Notes: generated by a model not told the origin, from the sequence alone. A stretch of 64,000 nucleotides of DNA from Paenibacillus lautus NBRC 15380 (GCF_004000945.1 NZ_BIMF01000012.1:1-64000), one strand, 5' to 3'. Shown: positions 1 through 8,211, counted from the stretch's first letter. Numbers and translations: made by a program.

Positions 1-194
1 CAAAATGGGGTCTTGACCACAATCCTGGATCCCTGTGTTCATACAAAAAAAAGAACTCCCGCATGAATGCTGAAGCGCACTCCCTCAGTCTAAATCGGTT
101 CACACTCCAGGGTGTTTCTCCAAAGTCTACTGGGTAAGGTGTACTTATGGCATCTAAGGAAATTCTTTTCTTGGTGCTCGATAACCCTTTGGGA

Positions 195-416
195 TCATCT
201 TGCATTCGTTCTTCGCTGTTGGCCGGATGCCCGGGACGGTCCTGACGTCTTGACCGCTCCGGAGGCCGTATTCTCGAAACGCTTGCGCTCCGTTCGTTCC
301 ATCTGAACGATCTGACCCTCATGCACTACAATTTGCAGCGAACCGAATTCCATGTCGTTCAGCAGGCTTGCTATGCGTTCGAGCCACATTTCATCCACTT
401 TTAAAGGTTTAGCCAT
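195..416 (-). CDS. YezD-like small protein (DUF2292)
   Basis: A 73-residue protein of the YezD/DUF2292 type, a family of unknown function that often sits beside sulfate and cysteine genes. The N-terminal half (KPLKVDEMWLERIASLL, then a strand-like stretch GSLQIVVHEGQIVQMERTER) carries the family pattern; the C-terminal tail is basic and looks disordered. The start ATG follows GAGGAGG at a normal distance. It lies 145 bases downstream of cysW on the same strand. The gap holds an inverted repeat that could carry its own promoter, so it may be co-transcribed or separately controlled. Family assignment is by recognition only. Confidence 0.75.
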   Translation of the reverse strand: MAKPLKVDEMWLERIASLLNDMEFGSLQIVVHEGQIVQMERTERKRFENTASGAVKTSGPSRASGQQRRTNAR

Positions 417-487
417 GGATACGCCTCCTCACCGGGCAAAGCCCAAATATATTTACTCATCCCCACAAGTCGAAGTGACATTTTACC

Positions 488-555
488 TGCACGCGTGCAC
501 TATTCATTCTTTTCCAACCTATATAGTATGAATTAACATTAGCATGGGTTGGAAA
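488..555 (-). promoter_or_regulatory. Inverted-repeat operator candidate ahead of the yezD-like gene
   Basis: TTTCCAACC (511-519) and GGTTGGAAA (547-555) are a perfect 9-bp inverted repeat flanking an AT-rich stretch with -10-like sequences (TACTAT, TATAT) on the minus strand. A separate perfect 12-bp palindrome, TGCACGCGTGCA, lies at 488-499. No T-run follows either, so they are more like protein-binding sites than terminators. The likely regulator is not known. Confidence 0.4.
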
Positions 556-561
556 CGACTG

Positions 562-1428
562 TCAATGGGCATTTTTTCGCGTAAACCAATTTTTCAGAAG
601 CAGTGTTACGACGGCTAATAACAGCAATAATGAGGCCACTGCGAACGATGCCGAAAACTGATACTCATTGTACAAAATTTCGACATGAAGGGGCAGCGTA
701 TTGGTCTCGCCGCGGATATGGCCGGATACGACGGACACCGCCCCAAACTCGCCCATGGCTCTGGCGTTGCACAGAATGATGCCGTACAATAGCCCCCACT
801 TGATATTGGGCAGGGTGACCCTCCAGAAGATTTGCCAGCCCTTGGCGCCCAATGTTACTGCCGCCTCCTCTTCCTTCGTCCCTTGGTCTTCCATCAGCGG
901 GATCAATTCCTTGGCCACAAAGGGAAACGTGACGAATAACGTAGCCAGAACAATGCCGGGTACGGCAAAAATAATCTTGATATCATGGCTTTCAAGCCAA
1001 GGGCCGAACCATCCCTGCCGACCGAAGATCAGCACGAAGATTAAACCTCCGATGACCGGCGATACCGCGAACGGTAAATCCAGCAGCGTAATCAGCAGAT
1101 TTTTGCCTTTGAAGCGGAACTTCGTTATGGTCCATGCCGCGATGACGCCGAATATCGAATTCAGCGGTACCGCAATGGCCGCCACCAGTAAAGTCAGCTG
1201 TAGCGCAGATAGAGCATCAGGATCGGATAAGGCTGCTAGATAGACGTCCCATCCCTTCTTAAGCGCTTCGGACATCACCGTAATCAGAGGCAGCACAATA
1301 AGCCACAGCAGCACAAGCCCAGCCAAACTAATGAATGTCCATTTCACCCACGGCTTCTCCGCTGCAGCCGGAGAGGACGGCGTGTTTCGTTTCGCTGCAG
1401 GGACGGCAGCGGGTACAGTTCCAGCCAT
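562..1428 (-). CDS. cysW: Sulfate ABC transporter permease CysW
   Basis: One of the two inner-membrane channel subunits of the sulfate/thiosulfate ABC importer (CysTWA-Sbp type). The 288-residue protein has a cytoplasmic N-terminus of about 30 residues, then six predicted membrane segments. The binding-protein-dependent permease loop that docks on the ATPase is clear (EEEAAVTLGAKGWQIFWRVT, about residues 185-205). Its start follows AAGGAGGGG, and only 12 bases separate it from the end of cysT, so the two are one translational unit. No CysA ATPase is present in the window; it may lie beyond the left edge or elsewhere. Confidence 0.93.
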   Translation of the reverse strand: MAGTVPAAVPAAKRNTPSSPAAAEKPWVKWTFISLAGLVLLWLIVLPLITVMSEALKKGWDVYLAALSDPDALSALQLTLLVAAIAVPLNSIFGVIAAWTITKFRFKGKNLLITLLDLPFAVSPVIGGLIFVLIFGRQGWFGPWLESHDIKIIFAVPGIVLATLFVTFPFVAKELIPLMEDQGTKEEEAAVTLGAKGWQIFWRVTLPNIKWGLLYGIILCNARAMGEFGAVSVVSGHIRGETNTLPLHVEILYNEYQFSASFAVASLLLLLAVVTLLLKNWFTRKNAH

Positions 1429-1440
1429 GGTATCCCCTCC

Positions 1441-2289
1441 TTAACGCGCGGTTTTCCGCGTCCAATGTTGTAAAATATTGATGCCGAGCAGCAGTGCGAA
1501 AGAGATGAGCAGCAAGATCAGGGCAACCGCCGTCGCGCCGGCATAATCAAACTGCTCCAGCTTTGTCATGATCAGCAGCGGCGCAATCTCCGTCTTCATC
1601 GGCATATTCCCCGATATGAAGACGACGGAGCCGTATTCTCCGATCCCCCGGGCAAAAGCGAGCGCAAATCCGGTCAACAGCGGCGGAATCAGGGTCGGCA
1701 GAATGATGGTGCAAAACGTTCGCCATCGGCCTGCCCCAAGCGTGGCAGCCGCCTCTTCCGTATCCCGCTCCGCGTCCTCCAGCACCGGCTGTACCGTCCG
1801 CACAACAAACGGTATGCCGATGAACATGAGGGCCAGCGTGATGCCTAAGGGAGAGAATGCCGCCTTGATCCCCAGCGGCTCCAGCAGCGATCCGATCCAG
1901 CCATTGGCCGAATAGATCGCGGTTAAAGCCACCCCCGCCACGGCCGTTGGCAGGGCGAAGGGCAAATCGATCAGGGCATCCCACAACTTTTTGCCGGGGA
2001 AATCATACCGCACCAGCACCCAAGCCAGCAGCAGCCCTAGTATCGTATCCGCGAATGCGGCCAGCGCCGCTGTCGTCAGACTAACCCGATAGGAGGCCAG
2101 CACCCTTGGATCGGTTGCAACCGACCAGAACTTCTCCCAGGTTAGTCCGGTTTGATTGAGGAGCAGCGCCGACAGCGGCACGAGCACAACCAAACTCATA
2201 TAAAGGACGGTCAGTCCCATGCCGATTCCAAAACCCGGGAGCACGCTGCGATGATTTCTGCCTTGCTTCTGTACGGGGAGTACTGCCAT
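1441..2289 (-). CDS. cysT: Sulfate ABC transporter permease CysT
   Basis: Partner channel subunit of CysW in the sulfate importer. The protein has six predicted membrane helices and the EAA-type loop TEEAAATLGAGRWRTFCTII near residues 178-197. I place the start at the ATG at 2289 because AAAGGATG lies 9 bases upstream; the GTG two codons earlier overlaps that ribosome binding site. It lies between sbp (gap about 38 bases) and cysW (12 bases), the usual order for this operon. Confidence 0.93.
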   Translation of the reverse strand: MAVLPVQKQGRNHRSVLPGFGIGMGLTVLYMSLVVLVPLSALLLNQTGLTWEKFWSVATDPRVLASYRVSLTTAALAAFADTILGLLLAWVLVRYDFPGKKLWDALIDLPFALPTAVAGVALTAIYSANGWIGSLLEPLGIKAAFSPLGITLALMFIGIPFVVRTVQPVLEDAERDTEEAAATLGAGRWRTFCTIILPTLIPPLLTGFALAFARGIGEYGSVVFISGNMPMKTEIAPLLIMTKLEQFDYAGATAVALILLLISFALLLGINILQHWTRKTAR

Positions 2290-2327
2290 ATCCACTCATC
2301 CTTTCCTGCCTTCGGCGGTTCTGCCGA

Positions 2328-3404
2328 TCAGCTGCCTGGCACGTAAATCTGATTAAAAATGCCGCCGTCATTGAAATGCTTCGTTTGCGTCTCTTCCCAA
2401 GTTCCAAACACATCCTTGAGCGTAAACAATTCGATAGCCGGGAACTTCTCCTTGTACTTGTCAGCCACGCTGGCAAGCGTCGGACGGTAGTAATTCTCCG
2501 CCGCAATCGTCTGCCCCTCTTCGCTGTATAGATATTCCAGATAAGCTTCCGCTACCTCGCGGGTCCCCCGCTTGTCGACGTTCTTATCCACGACGGCAAC
2601 CGGCGGCTCCGCCAAAATGCTGACGGACGGGTTGACGATTTCGAATTTGTCCGGCCCCAGCTCGTTAATCGAGAGATAGGCTTCATTCTCCCAAGCCAGC
2701 AGCACGTCCCCGATTCCACGTTCTACAAAAGTGGTTGTTGCACCGCGTGCACCGCTGTCCAGCACCGGTACGTGAGTGAACAGCTCTTTCACGAACTCCT
2801 GTGCCTTCGCTTCATCATTATTGTTAACTTTAAGCGCGTAGCCCCATGCCGCCAGGTAGTTCCACCGTGCACCGCCGGAGGTTTGAGGATTCGGCGTGAT
2901 GACCTCCACGCCCTCCTTGATCAGGTCCGGCCAATCCTTGATGCCTTTCGGGTTGCCTTTACGGACGAGGAAAACGATCGTTGAGGTGTACGGCGCACTG
3001 TTATGCTCAAACTTGCTCTCCCAGCCTTCATTGATCAATCCGGCCTGGCGGATCGCATCGATATCGTATCCGAGGGCCAGTGTCACCACATCCGCCTCCA
3101 AACCGTCGATAACCGAACGGCTTTGCTTGCCTGAACCCCCGTGCGATTGCTTAAACGTTACCTTCTGGCCTTCTTCCTTCTCCCAATGCGCCGCGAATGC
3201 TTTGTTGTACTGGTCATATAACTCCCGGGTCGGATCGTAAGAAACATTGAGAAGTTCCAAGCTCGGCTTGCTTGAGCCCGAAGCAGGCGCTTCTCCATTG
3301 GCGGTTGCGACTGTCTCTGTTTTGTCTGTACCGCAAGCCGTAAGCGCCGCCGTCAGCATCACGGTTAATCCGATGAGAACCCCTTGCTTCAACACCTTTT
3401 TCAT
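2328..3404 (-). CDS. sbp: Sulfate-binding lipoprotein Sbp
   Basis: Extracytoplasmic sulfate-binding component of the importer, anchored as a lipoprotein. The signal peptide (KKVLKQGVLIGLTVMLTAAL) ends in the lipobox LTAC. The mature part carries family motifs: LELLNVSYDPTRELYDQYN, GGSGKQSRSVIDGLEADVVT, NPKTSGGARWNYLAAW-like sequence (here NPQTSGGARWNYLAAWGYAL) and GIGDVLLAWENEAY. The ATG at 3404 is preferred because GGGGGAGTGATC sits just before it and the GTG three codons earlier lies inside that site. It is the first gene of the operon and is preceded by a terminator-containing leader (3449-3560), so expression is probably controlled by readthrough. Confidence 0.93.
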   Translation of the reverse strand: MKKVLKQGVLIGLTVMLTAALTACGTDKTETVATANGEAPASGSSKPSLELLNVSYDPTRELYDQYNKAFAAHWEKEEGQKVTFKQSHGGSGKQSRSVIDGLEADVVTLALGYDIDAIRQAGLINEGWESKFEHNSAPYTSTIVFLVRKGNPKGIKDWPDLIKEGVEVITPNPQTSGGARWNYLAAWGYALKVNNNDEAKAQEFVKELFTHVPVLDSGARGATTTFVERGIGDVLLAWENEAYLSINELGPDKFEIVNPSVSILAEPPVAVVDKNVDKRGTREVAEAYLEYLYSEEGQTIAAENYYRPTLASVADKYKEKFPAIELFTLKDVFGTWEETQTKHFNDGGIFNQIYVPGS

Positions 3405-3448
3405 ATGGATCACTCCCCCTAGATTCTCTACTAAACAGGCCGTATGGC

Positions 3449-3534
3449 AAAAAAAGACGGAGGAAGGCTCATCAGAACAGAGTCAAGCCGGTTTGCTACC
3501 GTGCCTGCTCTTGATCCTTGAGCGTTCCTCCGTC
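3449..3534 (-). terminator. Leader terminator (attenuator) upstream of sbp
   Basis: On the minus strand GACGGAGGAACGCTCA (3534-3519) pairs with TGAGCCTTCCTCCGTC (3471-3456), 15 of 16 positions, and is followed by seven T residues (3455-3449). The 47-base internal region is itself structured: TCAAG/CTTGA encloses CGGT-AGCAA-ACCG. This is an intrinsic terminator between the promoter and sbp, with a branched loop unlike an ordinary terminator. I find no S-box, T-box or other riboswitch consensus that I recognise. Confidence 0.8.
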
Positions 3535-3554
3535 GATACGGTGAGAACAAAAAT

Positions 3555-3584
3555 ATTATAATTCCTACCTGTTTAGTATGTTAT
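3555..3584 (-). promoter_or_regulatory. Promoter of the sulfate operon with a possible Rrf2/CymR-like half site
   Basis: TATAAT (3560-3555) is preceded, 18 bases upstream on the minus strand, by ATAACA (4 of 6 matches to the -35 consensus). The spacer holds TACTAAACAGGTAGGAAT, an imperfect inverted repeat resembling the ATTCCTACT/AGTAGGAAT operators of Rrf2-family cysteine regulators. The rest of the gap to 3757 shows no gene or clear structure. Confidence 0.5.
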
Positions 3585-3773
3585 GTAGCTATTGTAATAA
3601 GCCCATCTCCTGCTGTCAAACCTTTTTTTCAAATAATTACAAGTTTGGGACCACTCGGTCCATAGAACCATTTTTGGTACGGCGAACGCAGTCACAGCGC
3701 GGTTTTCCATTTACTGTGGGTTGTATGAACCCGCTTCCATCCTTATAATTCAACCCCAAAGGAGATGATCACC

Positions 3774-4424
3774 ATAAGAAAGCCCGCATGGAAAATAATT
3801 TTTGCACTTTTCCTGAGTATTCTTCTGTTCATGCCTGCATTCGCCCAGACAACGGAGGCAGCTCCGCTGTTAAAGCCGGGCAGTGAAAACGGGGATGTCT
3901 GGGAGCTTCAATATCGCCTGAAAACGCTGGACTTCTACACGCAGCCGCTGGATGGCAAATATGGCGCAAACACAAAAACAGCCGTTATCCGTTTCCAAAA
4001 AGAATACGGTGTGCCAGCCGATGGAGTTACCGGCGCACAAACCTGGAGACAGCTGAAAAAATATACGTTAAATCAATCCGAAATGGATGTCATGGCCAGA
4101 GTCATTTACAGCGAAGCCCGCGGTGAGCCTTACAAAGGACAAGTTGCCGTCGGGGCTGTTGTCATGAACCGCATCCAATCCAGCGAATTTCCGAATGATA
4201 TTCGGGGCGTCGTCTTTCAAAAAGGCGCCTTTACAGCCGTAGATGATGGACAATACTGGCTGCCCCCGAACCGGACCGCCTATCTTGCCGCATTGGATGC
4301 CGTTCGCGGCTGGGATCCGACATATGAATCCCTTTATTATTTCAATCCCAAAACAGCAACCAGCCAATGGATCTGGTCCAGACCGCAAGTGCTGCAGATC
4401 GGCAATCATATCTTTGCGCATTAA
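3774..4424 (+). CDS. Cell-wall hydrolase, SleB/CwlJ type, with peptidoglycan-binding domain
   Basis: Secreted lytic enzyme of the spore-cortex hydrolase family. It has a signal peptide (IIFALFLSILLFMPAFA), a peptidoglycan-binding domain 1 (SENGDVWELQYRLKTLDFY to GVTGAQTWRQLKK) and a C-terminal Hydrolase_2 domain with the conserved MARVIYSEARGEPYKGQVAV motif, whose Glu is the likely catalytic residue. Unlike classical sleB it is not followed by ypeB, so a vegetative or germination role cannot be settled. The start is unusual: the only ATG (3765) lies inside AAAGGAGATGATC, which is nearly the full complement of the 16S rRNA tail. At a normal distance from that site the in-frame codon is ATA (3774). 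I give the ATA start; the alternative is 3765. Confidence 0.85.
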   Translation: MRKPAWKIIFALFLSILLFMPAFAQTTEAAPLLKPGSENGDVWELQYRLKTLDFYTQPLDGKYGANTKTAVIRFQKEYGVPADGVTGAQTWRQLKKYTLNQSEMDVMARVIYSEARGEPYKGQVAVGAVVMNRIQSSEFPNDIRGVVFQKGAFTAVDDGQYWLPPNRTAYLAALDAVRGWDPTYESLYYFNPKTATSQWIWSRPQVLQIGNHIFAH

Positions 4425-4542
4425 TTATTCATCGAATGAATCTTTAAACCAATGAATTCCTATGACCTTGCCAACCTGCTTCCTCGCTTTAGCGGAGGTT
4501 GAACACCGTTTTCCTTGTCCATTACCACGGGCGAGAGACACT

Positions 4543-4595
4543 AAAAAAGAAGCAGCCCAAGCCCCATTTCCGGGTCTTCGGGCTGCTTCTTCTTT
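4543..4595. terminator. Bidirectional terminator
   Basis: GAAGCAGCCC (4549-4558) pairs with GGGCTGCTTC (4580-4589); T-rich tails occur on both strands (A-run 4543-4548; TTCTTCTTT after 4588). It serves the convergent hydrolase (+) and lactonase (-) genes. Confidence 0.85.
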
Positions 4596-4602
4596 ATATA
4601 AG

Positions 4603-5676
4603 TTAACGTTTATTCGCCTTTGCCTTCTCTACGGGACAGATGCATACCGGGCGCGTGACTTCTAGTGTATAACCCGTAGAGACCAGGTTGCCCGTGTCCG
4701 GATCGATCCGATAACTTGCGATCAAACCATTGTCCTGATTCGCCGTCAGCAGGAAGCCGTCCGGCATGATATTGAAATGGCGCGGCGTTTTACCGCCGGA
4801 AGACACCCAGTTGACTGCGCGGAGCGTACCGGTCTCCTGATCGATCACATATTGAACGATGCTGTCATGTCCCCGGTTGGAAGCGTACAGATAACGGCCG
4901 CAAGGAGATACCAGCAGATGGGAGGATGTGTTGTTATCCATCACGACGTCCTCCGGCAGCGTCGATATATGCTGCAATATTTTCAAATCCCCAAATGTTC
5001 CATCGTTTGCGTAAGCCGTTACCGTGCTGTTCAGCTCGTTCGTGCCATACACCCACTTGCCTGATGGATGAAAGGTCACATGCCTCGGGCCCGAGCCCGG
5101 CGGAAGATTGATCTCGCGGTGGGTCACCAGCTTGCCTTCCTCCAGCCGATACAGGTTGACATCATCCATGCCCAGGTCACTGACCACGATATACTTGTTG
5201 ACAGGGTCTTCAAATATCGAATGCGGATGCGCTTCCGATTGACGGTCATCGCGAAGACCGCGTCCGCTGTGCTTAATCTTGGAGGTCAGTTCTCCAACCC
5301 GGCCATCTTGTTCTAATGCCAGCACCGATATATGTCCATCGCTGTACCCTGTCGTAAGCAGATACTTCCCGTCCGATGTACGGGATACATGACATGCACC
5401 GGACGAGCCGGTAGACTGAACATTCAGGAGCGTTAATTCACCGGTTACCAGATTGGCCGAATACGCCGACACATCGCTTTCGCCCTTCTCGCTGGCTGCA
5501 TACAATACGGAGATCGAATCATCGAAATCCAAATAGGTAGGGTTTTCTATACCAGCCGTACCGCCTAAGAGACGCAACTCGCCCGTACCCCGATCCATCG
5601 TCCCCCAATGAATTCGATTTTCTTCCTCCGAACCATAGGTTCCTATGTAAAATATCAGTTCCTGTCCTGCTGTCAT
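4603..5676 (-). CDS. Lactonase family beta-propeller protein (6-phosphogluconolactonase-like)
   Basis: A cytoplasmic seven-bladed propeller of the YkgB/Pgl lactonase family, which hydrolyses sugar lactones such as 6-phosphogluconolactone. Family signatures include YIGTYGSEEE near the N-terminus, ACHVSRTSDGKYLLTTGYSDG, GSGPRHVTFHPSGKWVYGTN, LLVSPCGRYLYASNRGHDSI and TPRHFNIMPDGFLLTANQDN, the repeated blade pattern. The ATG at 5676 follows AAAGGAGTGGATCAC, with the GTG three codons upstream lying in that site. It is a single gene ending at a bidirectional terminator. The exact substrate cannot be read from sequence. Confidence 0.87.
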   Translation of the reverse strand: MTAGQELIFYIGTYGSEEENRIHWGTMDRGTGELRLLGGTAGIENPTYLDFDDSISVLYAASEKGESDVSAYSANLVTGELTLLNVQSTGSSGACHVSRTSDGKYLLTTGYSDGHISVLALEQDGRVGELTSKIKHSGRGLRDDRQSEAHPHSIFEDPVNKYIVVSDLGMDDVNLYRLEEGKLVTHREINLPPGSGPRHVTFHPSGKWVYGTNELNSTVTAYANDGTFGDLKILQHISTLPEDVVMDNNTSSHLLVSPCGRYLYASNRGHDSIVQYVIDQETGTLRAVNWVSSGGKTPRHFNIMPDGFLLTANQDNGLIASYRIDPDTGNLVSTGYTLEVTRPVCICPVEKAKANKR

Positions 5677-5911
5677 GTGATCCACTCCTTTGTCTAATGA
5701 ATGCTCCGGTGACCCGGCCTGATTCTTATTATGTATTACCCATCAGGGCTTCGTGCTTACCGCTTTTTTTCAATTCGATCCGGCAAGCCGTCCCCGTGTT
5801 GCCTACCAATTATTACTCATTAAGAAATCTATTGCTAGCATTGGTTTTATCATATACGATTACCACAATTACCTCTCTATTCTATCATTCGTTGAAGGAG
5901 ATGACAGCCAA

Positions 5912-7072
5912 TTGAAGAAAAAAATCAGCCTACTCACGTTCGCTTTCCTGCTCCTGTTTGCAAGTGCGGCGCAAGCTGCTCCGGCAAAGAATCAAGGGAA
6001 TATCCGAGTCTACCTCGATAACCAGGAAATCAAATTTCAGGCAGCGCCTGTTATGAAAAATGGAGTTACCTTCGTGCAATTCCGCCCTCTGTTCCAGGCC
6101 TTGGATTATAAAGTCAATTGGAACAGCGGAAATAAACAAGTGACGGGTACATACCTCGATCAGAAGCTGCAGATGACCATCGGACAGAAGACCGCTTATG
6201 TCAATGGTGCAAAAACCGCGCTTCAGATTGCCCCATTCACCGATGGCGGCAACACACTGGTTCCCCTTCGTTTCGTAGCTGAAGCCACCGGACTGCCCGT
6301 GAAGTGGGATTCCAAGGCACGTACCATCAAGATCGACCGTGAGGGTGCAGTCGATAAAGCCACCGACGAGGTGAAGAAGCTTTACCGTACGATTGAAGAG
6401 GCTGGAAGTGCCAAGAAACTGGATGCTGTCATGAGCGCCATCCATCCGAAGTCTCCTTTTTTTGCGGAAATCCAAGAAAATTATCAGAACCAATTCAAGA
6501 ACGATCAGCAGGTATCCGCTGACGTATGGGAAGTAACGGTAGCCGGAACGTCGATCCATGCCTACACCAGCGTGACCCTCGACCGCACCGGCGGACCTTT
6601 TGCTTGGGATGTTACACTACATTACGAGAATCTCTTGAAGAAGGATGCTTCGGGAGCATGGAAAATCTATGATCTGGGCCATTACGAGACGGAATATCTG
6701 GTCGGAGATGAATTGCTCGAAGCTCGTCCGGAAGTGCCGGAAGCGGAACAAAAAGCCATCGTGGCAACCCTTGACACCCAGTCCAAGGGCTTCAATGAGG
6801 AGAATGGCCCGCTGCTCACGTCGGTTATTCATCCGGAATCGGACTTCCACGAGATGTTCCGAACCAGCATTGCGGAAGGCATCTTCGATGAGGTGAATTT
6901 CAACCTCAAGTCAGAGGAGCTCCGGACGGTCTTTTTCCAAGGGGAAGACGCCGTCGTCTATGCCGAAGAAAGCGATGATGCAGACGGTGAAATCATCCAT
7001 TCGACCTCCCTGTACTGGCTCAAGAAAACCGAAGGCAAATGGCTGATCTATGATGTGCTGGAGCTTGAATAG
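5912..7072 (+). CDS. Secreted stalk-domain protein (copper amine oxidase N-terminal domain)
   Basis: An exported protein of about 386 residues. The TTG at 5912 is the likely start: GAAGGAG lies 11 bases upstream and it gives a clean signal peptide (LKKKISLLTFAFLLLFASAAQAAPA). Residues about 30-140 form a copper-amine-oxidase-N/stalk domain (IRVYLDNQEIKFQAAPVMKN, FVQFRPLFQALDYKVNWN, NTLVPLRFVAEATGLPVKWD), which in Paenibacillus exoproteins is a wall-associated module and not an oxidase. The rest holds two similar alpha/beta units (around KSPFFAEIQENYQNQF and ESDFHEMFRTSIAEGIF) that look like SnoaL/NTF2-like duplications. Function unknown. Confidence 0.8.
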   Translation: MKKKISLLTFAFLLLFASAAQAAPAKNQGNIRVYLDNQEIKFQAAPVMKNGVTFVQFRPLFQALDYKVNWNSGNKQVTGTYLDQKLQMTIGQKTAYVNGAKTALQIAPFTDGGNTLVPLRFVAEATGLPVKWDSKARTIKIDREGAVDKATDEVKKLYRTIEEAGSAKKLDAVMSAIHPKSPFFAEIQENYQNQFKNDQQVSADVWEVTVAGTSIHAYTSVTLDRTGGPFAWDVTLHYENLLKKDASGAWKIYDLGHYETEYLVGDELLEARPEVPEAEQKAIVATLDTQSKGFNEENGPLLTSVIHPESDFHEMFRTSIAEGIFDEVNFNLKSEELRTVFFQGEDAVVYAEESDDADGEIIHSTSLYWLKKTEGKWLIYDVLELE

Positions 7073-7105
7073 GTCATTGGCACAATGAGTGCATATAACG
7101 ATTAA

Positions 7106-7145
7106 CCGTGAATCCCTGGCCAGGGATTTCACGGTTTCTTTTTTT
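7106..7145 (+). terminator. Terminator after the stalk-domain gene
   Basis: CCGTGAATCCCTGG pairs with CCAGGGATTTCACGG, followed by TTTCTTTTTTT. Confidence 0.85.
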
Positions 7146-7233
7146 GCATGTTCTTTATTAAATCTTCTTCCCTCTTGGTCTACTTCACCATAGCTGACAT
7201 ATATCATAGTAGTAATCCATAAGGAGGGGTTTT

Positions 7234-7605
7234 ATGGGTGTCAAATTAATTAAGATCGCCGCTGTTTACTTCGTGCTCGGGATATTGCTCGGCATGTACA
7301 TGTCGATATCCCACAGCTACGATTACACCTCAGTTCATGCACACGTCAACCTTCTGGGCTGGGCATCCCTGGCTCTAGCAGGTGTTATTTATGTTCAGTT
7401 CCCCGCAGCCGGGGAATCCACCGCAGGCAAAGTGCATTTCTGGCTGCACAATATCGGACTGCCTGTCATGATGATTGGTCTCGCACTGCTGGTAAGCGGC
7501 ATGGAATCGGTAGAGCCGGTCATTGCCGTTGGAGGCGTTCTGGTAACGCTGGGCATTCTGGCTTTCCTCTATAATGTGCTAACCCATGTTAAAAGCACGC
7601 GGTAG
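7234..7605 (+). CDS. Small heme-copper-oxidase-like membrane protein
   Basis: A 123-residue protein with four predicted membrane helices. The motif VHAHVNLLGW (His35, His37) and a second pair in KVHFWLHNIGLP (His68, His72) resemble the heme and copper ligand regions of subunit I of cbb3 oxidase or NO reductase. The protein is only about a quarter of a normal subunit I, so it cannot be a complete oxidase; such proteins are commonly labelled cytochrome-c oxidase in related genomes. It stands alone between two terminators after an AAGGAGG site. It might bind heme; this is inference from the histidine spacing. Confidence 0.7.
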   Translation: MGVKLIKIAAVYFVLGILLGMYMSISHSYDYTSVHAHVNLLGWASLALAGVIYVQFPAAGESTAGKVHFWLHNIGLPVMMIGLALLVSGMESVEPVIAVGGVLVTLGILAFLYNVLTHVKSTR

Positions 7606-7637
7606 ACGTTAACACTGATTCATATGCTCCAGTCCTT

Positions 7638-7669
7638 AAAGAATCGCCCTTAATAGGCGGTTCTTTTTT
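7638..7669 (+). terminator. Terminator
   Basis: AAGAATCGCC pairs with GGCGGTTCTT (one wobble), followed by a T-run; it ends the small membrane protein gene. Confidence 0.8.
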
Positions 7670-7765
7670 CAGGTTTCATGCGCCTCTTTCATCGGATGAT
7701 GGGTCATAGTTACCGACTATTGGGTATTAGTAGATACCTTTCTCTTCGAAGGAGGCATCATAGAT

Positions 7766-8176
7766 ATGGAAACGAACTCAGCAATTGAAGTCCAATTTCA
7801 CTGCCGTCAGTGTCAAGCGGATATCGGGGTTACGTTCAGATCAGAACAGTTCACCACCGTACTCTGCCCGCAGTGCGATTACAGCTATTCACTCATGAGA
7901 CCAACCATTGGTGAAGAAATCCTGCTGGATTGGGAGAAAGAAGCCGTATTCCAAAAAATCCGTGCGGACCAAACCGAGCATGACAAAATGGAGCTCATGC
8001 TCCTCGTCATTAAGGTCGTCGAGCTGCTGACCTGGCGGGATGAGGGGAATGGCCATATCCGCGCCATCGAAACGCTTCGTGAGTGGCTGCTGCTCAACGG
8101 GGTGCCCAAAGCTCTAATTGAGCTCCTGGATGCCAAGGGACCCAAAGGCAGCTCCCCTACTGAACATAAGGGATAG
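7766..8176 (+). CDS. Zinc-ribbon protein of unknown function
   Basis: A 136-residue soluble protein. Cys13, Cys16, Cys34 and Cys37 (CRQC and CPQC) form a likely zinc ribbon at the N-terminus. The C-terminal two thirds is predicted helical (KMELMLLVIKVVELLTWRDE) and ends in a polar tail. A GAAGGAGG site precedes the ATG. It is a single-gene unit ending at the terminator at 8212. I do not recognise the family. Confidence 0.65.
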   Translation: METNSAIEVQFHCRQCQADIGVTFRSEQFTTVLCPQCDYSYSLMRPTIGEEILLDWEKEAVFQKIRADQTEHDKMELMLLVIKVVELLTWRDEGNGHIRAIETLREWLLLNGVPKALIELLDAKGPKGSSPTEHKG

Positions 8177-8211
8177 CATAATCAAGCCCATGATTCAAGA
8201 TATGATAAATG

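Noticed and set aside
1..194. Gene or terminator at the left edge
   Set aside because: A T-run exists on the minus strand near 46-53, but no convincing stem could be drawn and no frame has a start signal.
3449..3560. S-box (SAM-I) or T-box riboswitch before sbp
   Set aside because: The conserved S-box blocks and the T-box AGGGTGG motif are absent; the transcript begins at the terminator arm and leaves too little room.
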